The notes: a model not told the origin generated them from the sequence alone. DNA of 52,388 bases from an uncultured Bacteroidales bacterium (GCA_946626605.1 CAMOUL010000015.1:1-52388), one strand, 5' to 3'; numbered from the stretch's first letter, positions 1 to 8,523 are shown. Made by a program: numbers and translations.

Positions 1-982
1 TGGCATCCATGATAGCCTCTTTATCGGTGCCATAGCAGGAATCGCGGAGTATCTGTTGTGCGTGCTCCACGCGGTAACGCGCTACGTATTGCGAGAAACT
101 GAAGTTCGTCCGTCGGTTGATACAAGCGGAAACATACGTACGGTTAGACCCCACCGCCGTGGCGAGGTTCTGGATAGTAAGATCCGGGTTCGTATAGAGT
201 TTATCTTCGCGCAGAACGGTGATGATCTTATTAAACAGTTCATCCGTCTCCTCCATCGTCGCTCGACGGGCTCTCTCCTCGTCCTCTGCCTCTACCTGCG
301 CGATAGTCTCTTCCGGCATGAAAGTATGCGCCGCTACGTAGCCCAACCCGTACAAGAGCACCGACATCAGCACCGCAGGAATGGAGACGAGTACCGATCC
401 GTCAAACGAATCTCGCCCGAGGAGATTGAGCATCATCGACACAGCAGCCGTGAAGCCGATGAAAAGAAGGAGCGTGTGCGTAGGCTGCAAGAGGTAACTG
501 CGGTCGTCGGTATAGTTGTTATCCAACCGCCGCTGAGTATTCCGGATCAGACGATACCCGCGAACCAGCACCCAAACGATCTGCGCGGCAAAGAAAAGAC
601 GGGCGATCAGATGAATACCATCTTCAATCCCCCATTGAAAACGCACGTTCAGCGGGAAAATGAAAGCCACAACCACCGCCGGAAGAAGCAAAAGCGGCAC
701 TTTATATGAGATCTTCGTGCGCGTGAGGGCGCGCAGGTACGCATAATATAAAGGATATACACAAAGGTTAACCACCGTGTAACTCCATTCGCCAAAGAAA
801 CTCGGATGATCGGAGAAATACAACCAATGGTCGGTATAAAGAACCGTCGTTGCAAGGTAAAAGAGCAAAATCGTCCCCGTCACGCGCGGTTCTTTACTGC
901 CGCGAAGGAAACGCGTAGCGAAGAAAATGCTCCAAAAGAAACAGAGCATCATCGGCAGCGATATAATCCATTGGTATAACAT
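1..982 (-). CDS. AraC-family regulator with 7-TM N-terminus (3' end outside window)
   Basis: The reading frame starts with ATG at 982 and runs off the left edge without a stop, so only about 327 residues are visible. The first ~230 residues hold about seven hydrophobic segments. The C-terminal part, from about residue 247, reads as an AraC-type helix-turn-helix (LTIQNLATAVGSNRTYVSAC and following). This layout of membrane sensor plus AraC DNA-binding domain is common in Bacteroidota, where such proteins are thought to couple a membrane signal to transcription. The second helix-turn-helix is only partly present. The ligand and targets cannot be told from sequence. The gene lies downstream of the exported-protein operon on the same strand, separated from it by a terminator-like hairpin. 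Confidence 0.85.
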   Translation of the reverse strand, partial: MLYQWIISLPMMLCFFWSIFFATRFLRGSKEPRVTGTILLFYLATTVLYTDHWLYFSDHPSFFGEWSYTVVNLCVYPLYYAYLRALTRTKISYKVPLLLLPAVVVAFIFPLNVRFQWGIEDGIHLIARLFFAAQIVWVLVRGYRLIRNTQRRLDNNYTDDRSYLLQPTHTLLLFIGFTAAVSMMLNLLGRDSFDGSVLVSIPAVLMSVLLYGLGYVAAHTFMPEETIAQVEAEDEERARRATMEETDELFNKIITVLREDKLYTNPDLTIQNLATAVGSNRTYVSACINRRTNFSFSQYVARYRVEHAQQILRDSCYGTDKEAIMDA

Positions 983-1090
983 TTATGATTTTAATTATAG
1001 TTTGGCACGGTATTTGTAAGTATCTTAGTGAAAAGAGTAAATCACACTATTCTATAGTGGATAAATAGAGATTGTTTGTTATTTAGAAGA

Positions 1091-1112
1091 AAGGCTGCCG
1101 GGAGGCAGCCTT
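1091..1112 (-). terminator. hairpin terminator after the exported-protein operon
   Basis: A 9-bp perfect stem (AAGGCTGCC/GGCAGCCTT) with a 4-base loop lies directly after the stop codon of the minus-strand gene ending at 1115. In the minus direction it is followed by TTTCTTCT. Confidence 0.7.
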
Positions 1113-1114
1113 CT

Positions 1115-2455
1115 TTATTCTGTGACCTTCCTGTACTTACCTTCGATGAGTAACATACCCGGCAGGATCTCTCCGCCGGCCGTCTTGGTGAAAGTGGTAT
1201 AAGGCAGCGTCGCTCCGTCCGCTTCCTCCAGCACCGCATTATAGCGGTTATCCCAAATGGAACCTTTCTTTGCCTTCACGGTAGCGACGTATTTGTACTT
1301 CGTCTTCCCGGTCTCGGGGTCTTGGATGCGTTGTACCACCTGGAACTTCGAGCCCTCAGTGATACCTTCCTTCATACCGATCTTCGCTGCGTAGCCTTCG
1401 ACCTTTCCGCGTTCGTTCGTCAGGACTTTATAGACCGGCGTCTTAACCTTGAAATCCTCATATTGCTTGGCGAGCGCCACGATGTTCTTATCCATCGAGC
1501 GGGCGCAGATAGTACGTACCAACTCCGTGCGGCTGTACTTTCCCTTGAGCACGGATTTCTTGTCGAACTCATACTCGTGCGCCACATATTTGAGGCGGTA
1601 CGTAGTCTTGTCGTCGAGGAAAGCCTGAATCTTCGCCGGGTCGGGCTTGCCGGTATAATGGAACTGATAGAAGATCGCCGCGATGGAGTCGTTCCACTCC
1701 AACTGGTACAGATACGAGTGGGTCTTGACCTTGAATCCCGTAAAGCTGTCGGCTATCGCTCCTGCAGCCTGGGCGACCTGTCGTCCGGAGTTTCCACCGG
1801 TGAAGGCATCCAACAGTCCACCGATGACGTTCATTGCTGCTTTAGCGGCCTGCGCTTCCTGCTCTGCGGTCACGTACGTGATGTCATTGACCAACACGAA
1901 GGTCTGGCCCAACAACTCTTCTCCGGCATCGGATAGCGAAGCCAGACCTCTCGTCGTCTGCAGCGCCAATGCTACATCGACATCATTGGCGTTATACTGT
2001 CCGCGCGCCTGGATGAGTTCGGTATTAAAGGTTGCGTCCTCGACGTTATTTCCACTCAGTCCAAACCACTTGGCAACCATCTGCTTACCCATCTCTTCGC
2101 GGTTCAGCAGGTCCTCCGTGAACTTCGCATTCTTCTGCAACTCCGCTGCGGTAAGCTGATGGCCGTACGTGGCTTTATAGTAGCCGGAGTCCTTGCGCTG
2201 CACGCCCCAGATGGTACTGTTGTCGATGATGCTATACCCCTCTATAGAGTGGTCGTCATACTTATCAGGAATGGGCAGCGAGTCAAATGCCTTGTAAATC
2301 TCCGGGCCGAACTCATCCTCCGGGTGGTACACCAAGAGCGTAGCCAACGAGTTACGGCGGTAGGAGAGTGCCTCCTCTGCTTGTGCCGTCAATGCGGCAC
2401 AAGACAGCAGGAGGAATGATAGAATGATGGATTGATGGAATGATGTTTTTTTCAT
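1115..2455 (-). CDS. exported protein of unknown function, 446 aa
   Basis: A signal peptide (MKKTSFHQSIILSFLLLSC, then A-rich to about residue 26) predicts export; a cysteine near the cleavage site leaves a lipoprotein possible. I do not recognise a named family. Residues ~355-375 (GMKEGITEGSKFQV) resemble the small beta domain seen at the C-terminus of FlgT-like periplasmic proteins, where a protein is described as being 'set' for a given level; this is only a weak resemblance. It is the last gene of a five-gene operon starting at 5438, 3 bases after the preceding gene. The part of the signal peptide reading SFHQSIILSF is encoded by a tandem 8-bp array. Confidence 0.8.
   Translation of the reverse strand: MKKTSFHQSIILSFLLLSCAALTAQAEEALSYRRNSLATLLVYHPEDEFGPEIYKAFDSLPIPDKYDDHSIEGYSIIDNSTIWGVQRKDSGYYKATYGHQLTAAELQKNAKFTEDLLNREEMGKQMVAKWFGLSGNNVEDATFNTELIQARGQYNANDVDVALALQTTRGLASLSDAGEELLGQTFVLVNDITYVTAEQEAQAAKAAMNVIGGLLDAFTGGNSGRQVAQAAGAIADSFTGFKVKTHSYLYQLEWNDSIAAIFYQFHYTGKPDPAKIQAFLDDKTTYRLKYVAHEYEFDKKSVLKGKYSRTELVRTICARSMDKNIVALAKQYEDFKVKTPVYKVLTNERGKVEGYAAKIGMKEGITEGSKFQVVQRIQDPETGKTKYKYVATVKAKKGSIWDNRYNAVLEEADGATLPYTTFTKTAGGEILPGMLLIEGKYRKVTE
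2414..2445. repeat. 8-bp tandem array x4 inside a signal peptide
   Basis: Four units close to GAATGATG in a row encode part of the signal sequence of the 446-aa exported protein. Confidence 0.7.
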
Positions 2456-2458
2456 CTC

Positions 2459-3400
2459 TTAGTAACGTGCAGGGTGTAAAAACTCGATGTTGACTTCTTT
2501 GTTCGGCTGGTGATTACCGTACGCTACGCCGATCTGACGCATCGCATCGATCCGCTGCGACTCCAAGTCAATACCATCCTGGTACATCTTCATCTCGAAT
2601 TTCCAGTCATCCAGCACCTTACCCTTGATCTCTTTATAGAGTTCCATCGCCTCGCCGTAGCATTTCGCATCCGGCAGGATGTTCGTCAGGTACTCTCCTG
2701 CAGCCGCAGCGCCTTCAGCGTTCTGCTGAGCCGCCCAAGCAGCACGAGCCTGCGCCAGGTTAATCTGGCATTGGTTATCGATATACGCCTGATAGATGTC
2801 CTTACCGATTTTGAGCGCTGCGTCGTAGTGCTTCGACTGCTGCGGGATTAGGGCCACATAGAAGATTGCCTCTTCGTACTGCTTCATCGAGGAGAGATAC
2901 TGCGCTTTCTTGATCAGCGCCTCGCCCTCATGGTCGTAATACTCGATAATCTTCTGCTTGCCCTCCTCCACGAACTTAGCGATCTGCGGACTCTGCACCG
3001 GCATGCGGCTGATGGCGTTCAGGTAGCATTTATTCTCCGTCTCGCCCAAACCTTTTACAGTCATCGAGGTCGAAGAGAAAATGGTCTTTGCATACGCATC
3101 AATAATATAGAGGTTCATCTCCATCTTCTCCGAGATCTTCATCGGCGGACCGGGGATGATATCCTTGTCCAGCGGCGTAGTTGTTACCGTCAGCAGGAAC
3201 TGGCCGGTGTAATCGATTCCGGCGATTCCGTTACGGGTTAAGAGCTGCGTGAGTTTGTTCTCAATCATCGCTTTTGCGCCCTGCGGGAACGGCTCCTGGT
3301 CATCGGCTGCATAAACCGAGATAGGCAGGTACTGCGTCTCTGCCGCAAACATCGTAGCGCTCATCAGCGCTGCCATGAATGAAAGAAATATTTTTTTCAT
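2459..3400 (-). CDS. exported protein of unknown function, ~313 aa
   Basis: Signal peptide MKKIFLSFMAALMSATMFA; an in-frame ATG at 3412 four codons upstream is also possible (317 aa). Residues 20-130 have the alternating strand-helix look of the TolB-N/CsgG-like periplasmic fold (AMIENKLTQLLTRNGI, a run of short beta strands), and the middle of the protein is helical with a TPR-like stretch (YLSSMKQYEEAIFYVALIP). These are impressions from the sequence, not family hits. It sits fourth in the five-gene exported operon, so a joint envelope role with its neighbours is likely. Confidence 0.8.
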   Translation of the reverse strand: MKKIFLSFMAALMSATMFAAETQYLPISVYAADDQEPFPQGAKAMIENKLTQLLTRNGIAGIDYTGQFLLTVTTTPLDKDIIPGPPMKISEKMEMNLYIIDAYAKTIFSSTSMTVKGLGETENKCYLNAISRMPVQSPQIAKFVEEGKQKIIEYYDHEGEALIKKAQYLSSMKQYEEAIFYVALIPQQSKHYDAALKIGKDIYQAYIDNQCQINLAQARAAWAAQQNAEGAAAAGEYLTNILPDAKCYGEAMELYKEIKGKVLDDWKFEMKMYQDGIDLESQRIDAMRQIGVAYGNHQPNKEVNIEFLHPARY

Positions 3401-3419
3401 AACCGTGTTCATTTTTTTC

Positions 3420-3451
3420 GTGATTACGTAATTACGGGATTACGATAATTA
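3420..3451. repeat. 8-bp tandem array x4, intergenic
   Basis: Four units of GNNATTAC lie between two operon genes and reach into the stop codon region of the gene ending at 3449. Confidence 0.75.
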
Positions 3452-4399
3452 TTTCTCGCCTAAAATAATGACCGCTCTGCCGAGACCTTTGACAAGGACT
3501 TTCGAGGGGATGTTATACGGCTCTTTCTTGAGCATTTTAGCCAAGCCTTTTGCAAAACCGTTAGCATCTACTGCGCGGCCGCGTTCGTCGTAAACAGGAA
3601 TACGTACCTGCGTGAAGTTCGCTACGTTCTCGCTTGCGTACGGCATTGTGAAACGACCTTGTACGGTGTTCAGCTGCAGCCAGTTGTTGATGACGTCCAG
3701 CAACTCGTCATCGCCGAACTCGGTCTCCAGATCAATACCGGCAGCGTTGTTTGCAAACACTTTGATGTCCAGCGAGATCTCACGACCGATCGTCTGCATC
3801 TCCGTGAAATGATCCAAAAGACGATTGTTGAAATTATCCATGTTTGCCACGATTGCTTCCTCCAACAGGACATCGACATCTGCGGTAAAAGAAGGAGCTC
3901 CTGTACCCGAAGCCGCACCGATAGACTTACTCGTATAAGCATCGCGGCCCTCGAGGATGTAACTCAACGAGTGCTTCGGGCCAAAATCCTTCACGTCCCA
4001 TGTGAGTTCCAAAATGATATCACATTTTGCCGTACGAGCCACCTCGTCTAACGGGCTCTCTGCCAAGTCATTACCGGACTTGCTCGTCGTGAGGTTGTCC
4101 TCCATTCTACGTTGCTCGAGGTTCTTGATCTCCTGCTCGAGGCTCTTGAGCGGGAACTGGCGTTCTGCCATCAGGTCATTCAGTTTGGCTATCGCCAACT
4201 TCAGACCCATATTCTCCTGCAACGCCTGCTTGTAGTTCGGCACCTTGGTGATTGTTCCCATGTTTGCTACCTCTGTGTAGTAGCCATTTTGAATACACCA
4301 AGCATCCGACGGAATGACCATCAACTCGGGTTTCTTAATCTGCGCACTCGCTACCAACGCTACGCACGCAAGAACTATTGTAAATAAAGACTTTTTCAT
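3449..4399 (-). CDS. exported protein, possibly DUF6175-like, 316 aa
   Basis: Signal peptide MKKSLFTIVLACVALVASAQ. The mature start (KPELMVIPSDAWCIQNGY) and the segment CDIILELTWDV fit a CsgG/TolB-N-like fold, in which conserved strands read 'aDiilelt'. I think this matches the Bacteroidota family DUF6175, but from memory only. A possible coiled coil lies at residues ~70-100 (LKSLEQEIKNLEQRRMEDN). It is the third gene of the exported operon, flanked on both sides by 8-bp arrays. Confidence 0.75.
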   Translation of the reverse strand: MKKSLFTIVLACVALVASAQIKKPELMVIPSDAWCIQNGYYTEVANMGTITKVPNYKQALQENMGLKLAIAKLNDLMAERQFPLKSLEQEIKNLEQRRMEDNLTTSKSGNDLAESPLDEVARTAKCDIILELTWDVKDFGPKHSLSYILEGRDAYTSKSIGAASGTGAPSFTADVDVLLEEAIVANMDNFNNRLLDHFTEMQTIGREISLDIKVFANNAAGIDLETEFGDDELLDVINNWLQLNTVQGRFTMPYASENVANFTQVRIPVYDERGRAVDANGFAKGLAKMLKKEPYNIPSKVLVKGLGRAVIILGEK

Positions 4400-4405
4400 A
4401 ATGAT

Positions 4406-4440
4406 TCGATATTTCGGTATTTCGATATTTCGATAAATCG
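4406..4440. repeat. 8-bp tandem array x4 of TCGATATT, intergenic
   Basis: Four units of TCGATATT and variants plus a partial fifth. The same unit recurs inside queA (24882) and radA (37234). Confidence 0.8.
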
Positions 4441-4446
4441 AGTTTT

Positions 4447-4938
4447 TTAATAACGTCCCTCTTTAGGGATGATGCCGTCTGCCTGGAGGCGTTTTTTGAT
4501 ACCTGCGCGATCAACAGTAACCGTTCCGGTCTCTACCATCAGACGCCCGTCGCGCTGATAGCGAGTCGAAGTAGCACGGCGGTCCTTGTAACTCGTGAAC
4601 TCCTTCCATGGACCTTCATCGCTGAAGAAAGCGTTCCAATAATCCTCGTATTTCTCACGGGCGTTCATGTCGAAGCACAGCGGTTTGAGATCGCTGATAC
4701 CGCTATTGGCAGACTTCACACCATCGAAAATCACCTCTTTAACTACTTTGCGTTGTGCCTCTTTGAATGCCACTACGGCATCCTTGGCGCGCACTTGAAC
4801 GCGGATGATATACGTACCCTCTACCGTCGCGCTCATCACCTGGCTCGGCTGGTCATAATACGCCTGCGAACGTTTCGGTCCGCAACCTGCGAAGATAATT
4901 GCCGTTACTACGGCTAACAGTACTGATAACTTTTTCAT
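4447..4938 (-). CDS. lipoprotein, paralogue of the next gene, 163 aa
   Basis: The N-terminus ends in a lipobox (IIFAGC) at residue ~19, so it is probably anchored in a membrane. The body aligns by eye with the 165-aa protein encoded at 4941-5438: both have GTY(I/L)(I/V)(R/K)V, then a lysine-rich helix leading to VIF(D/K)G, then an aromatic stretch ending in FF(S/A)D, and a C-terminal helix GIKKRLQADGII versus DLRKALEAAGVI. The pair therefore looks like an ancient tandem duplication in which only this copy kept a lipid anchor. Function unknown. Confidence 0.8.
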   Translation of the reverse strand: MKKLSVLLAVVTAIIFAGCGPKRSQAYYDQPSQVMSATVEGTYIIRVQVRAKDAVVAFKEAQRKVVKEVIFDGVKSANSGISDLKPLCFDMNAREKYEDYWNAFFSDEGPWKEFTSYKDRRATSTRYQRDGRLMVETGTVTVDRAGIKKRLQADGIIPKEGRY

Positions 4939-4940
4939 AA

Positions 4941-5438
4941 TTAGAATCCACTATTTAATCCACGAATAACTCCGGCTGCCTCGAGCGCCTTGCGCAGATC
5001 GTCCTTGCGTACGCTTACTACGCAGCCTACCTTATACTCCCTTCCTACCTTGATGGTCTCCGTCGTTCCTTCCATGATAGAAGCGTATTTCTGGAACTCG
5101 CCGCCATCAGCAAAGAAGCTGTCGAAGTACTCCCCAAACTGGGTCTCTACACCGGGATTATTCGCCAACGGACGTTGCGACACACACCCCTGACCGCCGC
5201 CGTAGCCCTTGAAGATCACACCGTGAACCGCATTCTTACGGCATTGGTTCTCGGCTACCGACGCCTTCTTGCTATAAGACCACACCTTCACCAGATACGT
5301 GCCTTGAATAGCATTACCGGCACACTCGATCTCATAACGGAAACGATTTGTGTCCTTGTTCGCCTGTTTCTGGCGAAGACCTGCGCTCGCCGGCAGACAT
5401 AATGCCATAACGAGCAATGAAAGAAGAATTTTTTTCAT
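4941..5438 (-). CDS. exported protein, paralogue of the previous lipoprotein, 165 aa
   Basis: Signal peptide MKKILLSLLVMALCLPASA without a lipobox, so it should be soluble in the periplasm or secreted. It has two cysteine-bearing segments (ECAGN and ENQCRKN) and a glycine-rich stretch (KGYGGGQGC). It is the first gene of the five-gene exported operon and follows the promoter at 5490-5520. Two bases separate it from the next gene. The paralogy with the 163-aa lipoprotein is the only homology I can show. Confidence 0.8.
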   Translation of the reverse strand: MKKILLSLLVMALCLPASAGLRQKQANKDTNRFRYEIECAGNAIQGTYLVKVWSYSKKASVAENQCRKNAVHGVIFKGYGGGQGCVSQRPLANNPGVETQFGEYFDSFFADGGEFQKYASIMEGTTETIKVGREYKVGCVVSVRKDDLRKALEAAGVIRGLNSGF

Positions 5439-5489
5439 ATAATGATAGATTTAATTTGTGTTTCGTATATTGGATATCAGTTTCGGCGA

Positions 5490-5520
5490 CAAAGATACGA
5501 AATCTTTTGCATACATGCAA
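5490..5520 (-). promoter_or_regulatory. promoter of the five-gene exported operon
   Basis: TATCTTTG (-7 element) with TTGCATGTAT 13 bases upstream. It lies 52 bases before the first ATG at 5438. Confidence 0.75.
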
Positions 5521-5551
5521 ATTTATTTTTCCTTTTTGCCTAAAAAGGTAC

Positions 5552-5586
5552 AAAAAAAACACACACATCCGAAGACATGTGTGTTT
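5552..5586 (-). terminator. Rho-independent terminator of the small barrel gene
   Basis: In the minus direction a stem of ACACACAT pairs with ATGTGTGT around a GTCTTCGG loop and is followed by a run of eight T. It sits just after the gene ending at 5613. Confidence 0.85.
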
Positions 5587-5612
5587 TGAAACATTAAATA
5601 TTCTATTATTTC

Positions 5613-6122
5613 CTAGAATTTGTAGCGAACACCGAGTTGGATTCCACCCCAAAGACCCGGAACGTTGAAGCCGAGGTTACCACCATTAGTACCTACACCA
5701 AGGCTCGGACGCCAGTCCAGAGAGAGCTGGAACGGGAACCAGAAGTCATACTCGATACCAATATGACCAGCCACACCGGCATACCACCAACTGTCGTATG
5801 TCTTGTCGCCATAGGTACCACCGAAGTTGAAACCTCCGGAACCTCCGACACCCATGTACCAGTGCCACTCACCCTTCTCATTCCAAGGTACGGGAGCATT
5901 GAACGGGTCAATCCAGTCGTAGGTCACATGACCGCCGACACCGAGACCTTGACCAATAGGCAGGTGGAGATTTGCGGCTACATCCAACATGTTGCTCTCA
6001 CCAAATCCGTGTTGATAAGAGATAGAAGACCATCCGCCGAGGTTCACACCGACGGCACGAGGTTGTGCATAAGCTGCCAGGCTGGCTACAGCCAAAACAG
6101 CAATCAAAAGATATTTTTTCAT
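5613..6122 (-). CDS. small outer-membrane beta-barrel protein, 169 aa
   Basis: Signal peptide MKKYLLIAVLAVASLAAYAQ is followed by about eight amphipathic strands rich in Gly, Trp and Tyr, and the protein ends in VRYKF with the terminal aromatic residue required for insertion by the Bam machinery. Length fits an eight-stranded barrel of the OmpX/OmpW size class. A long leader hairpin (6153-6190) and a strong terminator frame it as a single-gene unit. Ligand or function is not evident. Confidence 0.8.
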   Translation of the reverse strand: MKKYLLIAVLAVASLAAYAQPRAVGVNLGGWSSISYQHGFGESNMLDVAANLHLPIGQGLGVGGHVTYDWIDPFNAPVPWNEKGEWHWYMGVGGSGGFNFGGTYGDKTYDSWWYAGVAGHIGIEYDFWFPFQLSLDWRPSLGVGTNGGNLGFNVPGLWGGIQLGVRYKF

Positions 6123-6152
6123 TTTGTTGTGAAATTAAATTGGTTAATATTC

Positions 6153-6190
6153 CACCATGAAAGGCTACCATTTAGCAGCCTTTCACGGTG
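6153..6190 (-). other. long hairpin in the leader of the small barrel gene
   Basis: CACC-TGAAAGGCT pairs with AGCCTTTCA-GGTG (13 bp with one mismatch) around a 10-base loop. No T-run follows in the minus direction, so it is more like an mRNA leader or processing hairpin than a terminator. Confidence 0.6.
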
Positions 6191-6203
6191 TTAGATATTT
6201 GTC

Positions 6204-6251
6204 GTGATTACGTAATGACGCAATCACGTAATCATGTTATTACGTTTTTAC
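6204..6251. repeat. 8-bp tandem array x6 (GTAATNAC)
   Basis: Six degenerate units such as GTGATTAC, GTAATGAC and GCAATCAC run into the stop codon of the gene ending at 6248, related in unit to the array at 3420. Confidence 0.8.
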
Positions 6252-7258
6252 TTATTCAGTGCCAATGCCACATTGACTGCGCAAGCGACAGTACAGCCTA
6301 CCATCGGATTGTTTCCGATACCGAGGAAGCCCATCATCTCTACGTGTGCCGGAACGGAGCTGGAGCCTGCGAACTGTGCGTCGCTGTGCATACGGCCGAG
6401 GGTATCGGTCATACCATAGGAAGCAGGACCTGCAGCCATGTTATCCGGGTGCAACGTACGACCTGTACCACCACCGGAAGCAACCGAGAAGTACGGCTTG
6501 CCGGCGAGGATACGCTCTTTCTTGTACGTACCTGCTACCGGGTGCTGGAAGCGCGTCGGGTTGGTAGAGTTACCGGTGATGGACACATCTACGTTCTCAT
6601 GCCAGAGGATAGCTACGCCCTCACGCACATCGTCTGCACCGTAGCAGTTCACTTTTGCACGCGGACCGTCGCTGTAAGCTTTCTTGCGAACGATCTTCAG
6701 CTCGCCGGTAAAGTAGTCGAACTCGGTCTGTACATACGTAAATCCGTTGATACGGCTGATGATCATAGCAGCGTCTTTGCCCAAACCGTTCAGGATGCAA
6801 CGAAGCGGGTTCTTACGAACCTTGTTCGCCATCTCTGCGATCTTGATTGCACCCTCAGCAGCAGCGAAAGACTCGTGGCCGGCGAGGAAAGCGAAGCACT
6901 GTGTCTCCTCGCGGAGCAGACGGGCAGCCAGGTTACCGTGACCGATACCTACCTTGCGGTCGTCAGCTACGGAACCCGGAATACAGAAGGACTGCAGACC
7001 GATACCGATAGCCTCGGCAGCGTCAGCGGCGTTCTTGCAGCCTTTCTTCAGCGCGATAGCGGTGCCTACTACGTAAGCCCATTTCGCGTTCTCAAAACAA
7101 ATACGTTGGGTCTCCTCGCAGGTCTGATAAGGATCGAGGCCGTATTGCTCGCAAATCTGGTTTGCCTCCTCGATGGAAGCGATACCGTTAGCGTTCAGAG
7201 CGGCGAGAATCTGTTTCTCGCGGCGGTCTTGCGACTCAAATTTTACTTCACGAATCAT
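6248..7258 (-). CDS. GGGtGRT family protein, 336 aa
   Basis: The motif SVASGGGTGRTLHPDN near residue 265 names the GGGtGRT family. Its C-terminal third is highly conserved (GMTDTLGRMHSDAQFAG, GFLGIGNNPMVGCTVACAV). No signal peptide is present, so it is cytoplasmic. The family's reaction is not established to my knowledge. It is encoded 12 bases after an iron-sulfur scaffold-like gene on the same strand, and the two are usually neighbours, which suggests a shared iron-sulfur or cysteine-linked task. Two cysteines sit in the NPMVGCTVAC segment and could bind metal or a cluster; this is inference. Confidence 0.85.
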   Translation of the reverse strand: MIREVKFESQDRREKQILAALNANGIASIEEANQICEQYGLDPYQTCEETQRICFENAKWAYVVGTAIALKKGCKNAADAAEAIGIGLQSFCIPGSVADDRKVGIGHGNLAARLLREETQCFAFLAGHESFAAAEGAIKIAEMANKVRKNPLRCILNGLGKDAAMIISRINGFTYVQTEFDYFTGELKIVRKKAYSDGPRAKVNCYGADDVREGVAILWHENVDVSITGNSTNPTRFQHPVAGTYKKERILAGKPYFSVASGGGTGRTLHPDNMAAGPASYGMTDTLGRMHSDAQFAGSSSVPAHVEMMGFLGIGNNPMVGCTVACAVNVALALNK

Positions 7259-7270
7259 AGTCTCTCCTCC

Positions 7271-7972
7271 TTAGTTTTTGCGTGGATCAATCGATTTAAC
7301 TGCACCTTGCTCTTTGGTCGTGCGGCCGTAAGTGCCGGTAACGCTCTTCAGAGCCTCGTCTGCCGGAACACCCTTCTTGACAGCGTCCATGAACTTGCCC
7401 ATGTGAACGTACTCGTATCCGCATACCTCATTGTCCTCGTCAAGGAACTCCTTGGTGATATAACCCTCGGTGAGCTGCAGGTAACGAACGCCTTTTGCCT
7501 TTGTCGAATACAGCGTACCGCACTGGCTAACAAGTCCCTTACCGAGGTCCTCAAGACCTGCACCGATGGCCAGACCGCCCTCGGAGAAGGCAGACTGCGT
7601 ACGACCGTAAACGATCTGCAGGAACAACTCGCGCATAGCGGTGTTGATAGCGTCGCAAACGAGGTCGGTGTTCAGCGCCTCCAGAATCGTCTTGCCCGGC
7701 AGAATCTCTGCTGCCATTGCAGCCGAGTGGGTCATACCCGAACAACCGATAGTCTCTACGAGCGCCTCTTCGATGATACCGTTCTTTACATTCAGACTCA
7801 GTTTGCATGTTCCCTGTTGCGGAGCACACCAACCGATACCGTGCGTCATACCCGAGATGTCTTTGATCTCCGTAGCCTTCACCCATTTGCCCTCCTCGGG
7901 AATAGGTGCCGGTCCGTGCTTCGGGCCCTTCGCTACTACGCACATTTCTTGTACTTCTTTCGAATAAATCAT
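7271..7972 (-). CDS. iron-sulfur cluster assembly scaffold-like protein (NifU-N-like), 233 aa
   Basis: The central region VETIGCSGMTHSAAMAAEI is the NifU/IscU-N-like signature, with a second cysteine-bearing element upstream (GWCAPQQGTC) and further Cys residues at LVCDAIN and SQCGTLY. It is longer than a plain NifU-N domain and has its own C-terminal part (residues ~140-233). Classic NifU/IscU proteins hold a nascent [2Fe-2S] cluster for transfer; whether this protein does so is not shown. It forms a two-gene operon with the GGGtGRT gene. No promoter of the local type is visible upstream, where a 7-bp array occupies the intergenic gap. Confidence 0.8.
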   Translation of the reverse strand: MIYSKEVQEMCVVAKGPKHGPAPIPEEGKWVKATEIKDISGMTHGIGWCAPQQGTCKLSLNVKNGIIEEALVETIGCSGMTHSAAMAAEILPGKTILEALNTDLVCDAINTAMRELFLQIVYGRTQSAFSEGGLAIGAGLEDLGKGLVSQCGTLYSTKAKGVRYLQLTEGYITKEFLDEDNEVCGYEYVHMGKFMDAVKKGVPADEALKSVTGTYGRTTKEQGAVKSIDPRKN

Positions 7973-7988
7973 GTGTTTAATTATTTTT

Positions 7989-8023
7989 AATTTTTAATTT
8001 ATAATTCGTCATTCGTCATTTAC
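7989..8023. repeat. 7-bp tandem array x5 (AATTTTT/AATTCGT)
   Basis: Five 7-bp units, shifting from AATTTTT to CATTCGT, fill the gap between two genes and run into the stop codon of the gene ending at 8020. Confidence 0.75.
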
Positions 8024-8523
8024 CTTTCCCACAAGTCTATCACCTCGGCTTGCCCTTCCACTAATTTCCATAAATTACCCAAATAGGTATTCAGCCGTTC
8101 TAATCCGTCCCCTTTAGGCCAAGCCATGTAGCCGGAAGAAGAAAACGAAGTCTTGTCGTCCAACCGCACATAGAGTGACCATGATGTTCCGTCCAGTATC
8201 TTATGGGGTTGCGTGTAGTGTTCCTTGTATTTGGACATCTTCTCTTCCCGCACGATCTGTGCTAAACTGTCTGCCACATAAGCGGGCACTTCTGCGCGCA
8301 ATGCCTCTCTCTGCGACCGGTTGGTACTGTTGGTCAGCATAAAACGTCCGTCTTCCTCCAACTGAAAATCATACCACGCCTGCGGATACCTCCTTCCGTC
8401 CGTCTTATGATAACTCAGTATGATCACTTTCGGAGCGGCATCAGCAGCTGTGTCAATCGGCGCGCCCGCAACAGGAGAAGATACAAGGATTGCCATAAGT
8501 ACGATAAATAGAGTTAACTTCAT
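8020..8523 (-). CDS. exported protein of unknown function, 167 aa
   Basis: The start chosen is the ATG at 8523, giving signal peptide MKLTLFIVLMAILVSSPVAG. The frame stays open upstream to 8589, but the promoter's -7 element lies at 8587-8594, so the longer start would fall at the transcription start. The mature protein (SYHKTDGRRYPQAWYDFQLE and following) looks like a compact alpha/beta domain. I recognise no family. It is a single-gene unit. Confidence 0.75.
   Translation of the reverse strand: MKLTLFIVLMAILVSSPVAGAPIDTAADAAPKVIILSYHKTDGRRYPQAWYDFQLEEDGRFMLTNSTNRSQREALRAEVPAYVADSLAQIVREEKMSKYKEHYTQPHKILDGTSWSLYVRLDDKTSFSSSGYMAWPKGDGLERLNTYLGNLWKLVEGQAEVIDLWER

Noticed and set aside
56..709. 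A 217-codon open frame on the plus strand at the left edge
   Set aside because: The minus strand encodes a convincing AraC regulator over the same bases.
6188..7990. A 600-codon open frame on the plus strand across the GGGtGRT and NifU-like genes
   Set aside because: It is antisense to two well-recognised proteins, has no signal or domain, and its amino acid make-up is what codon bias of the opposite strand gives.
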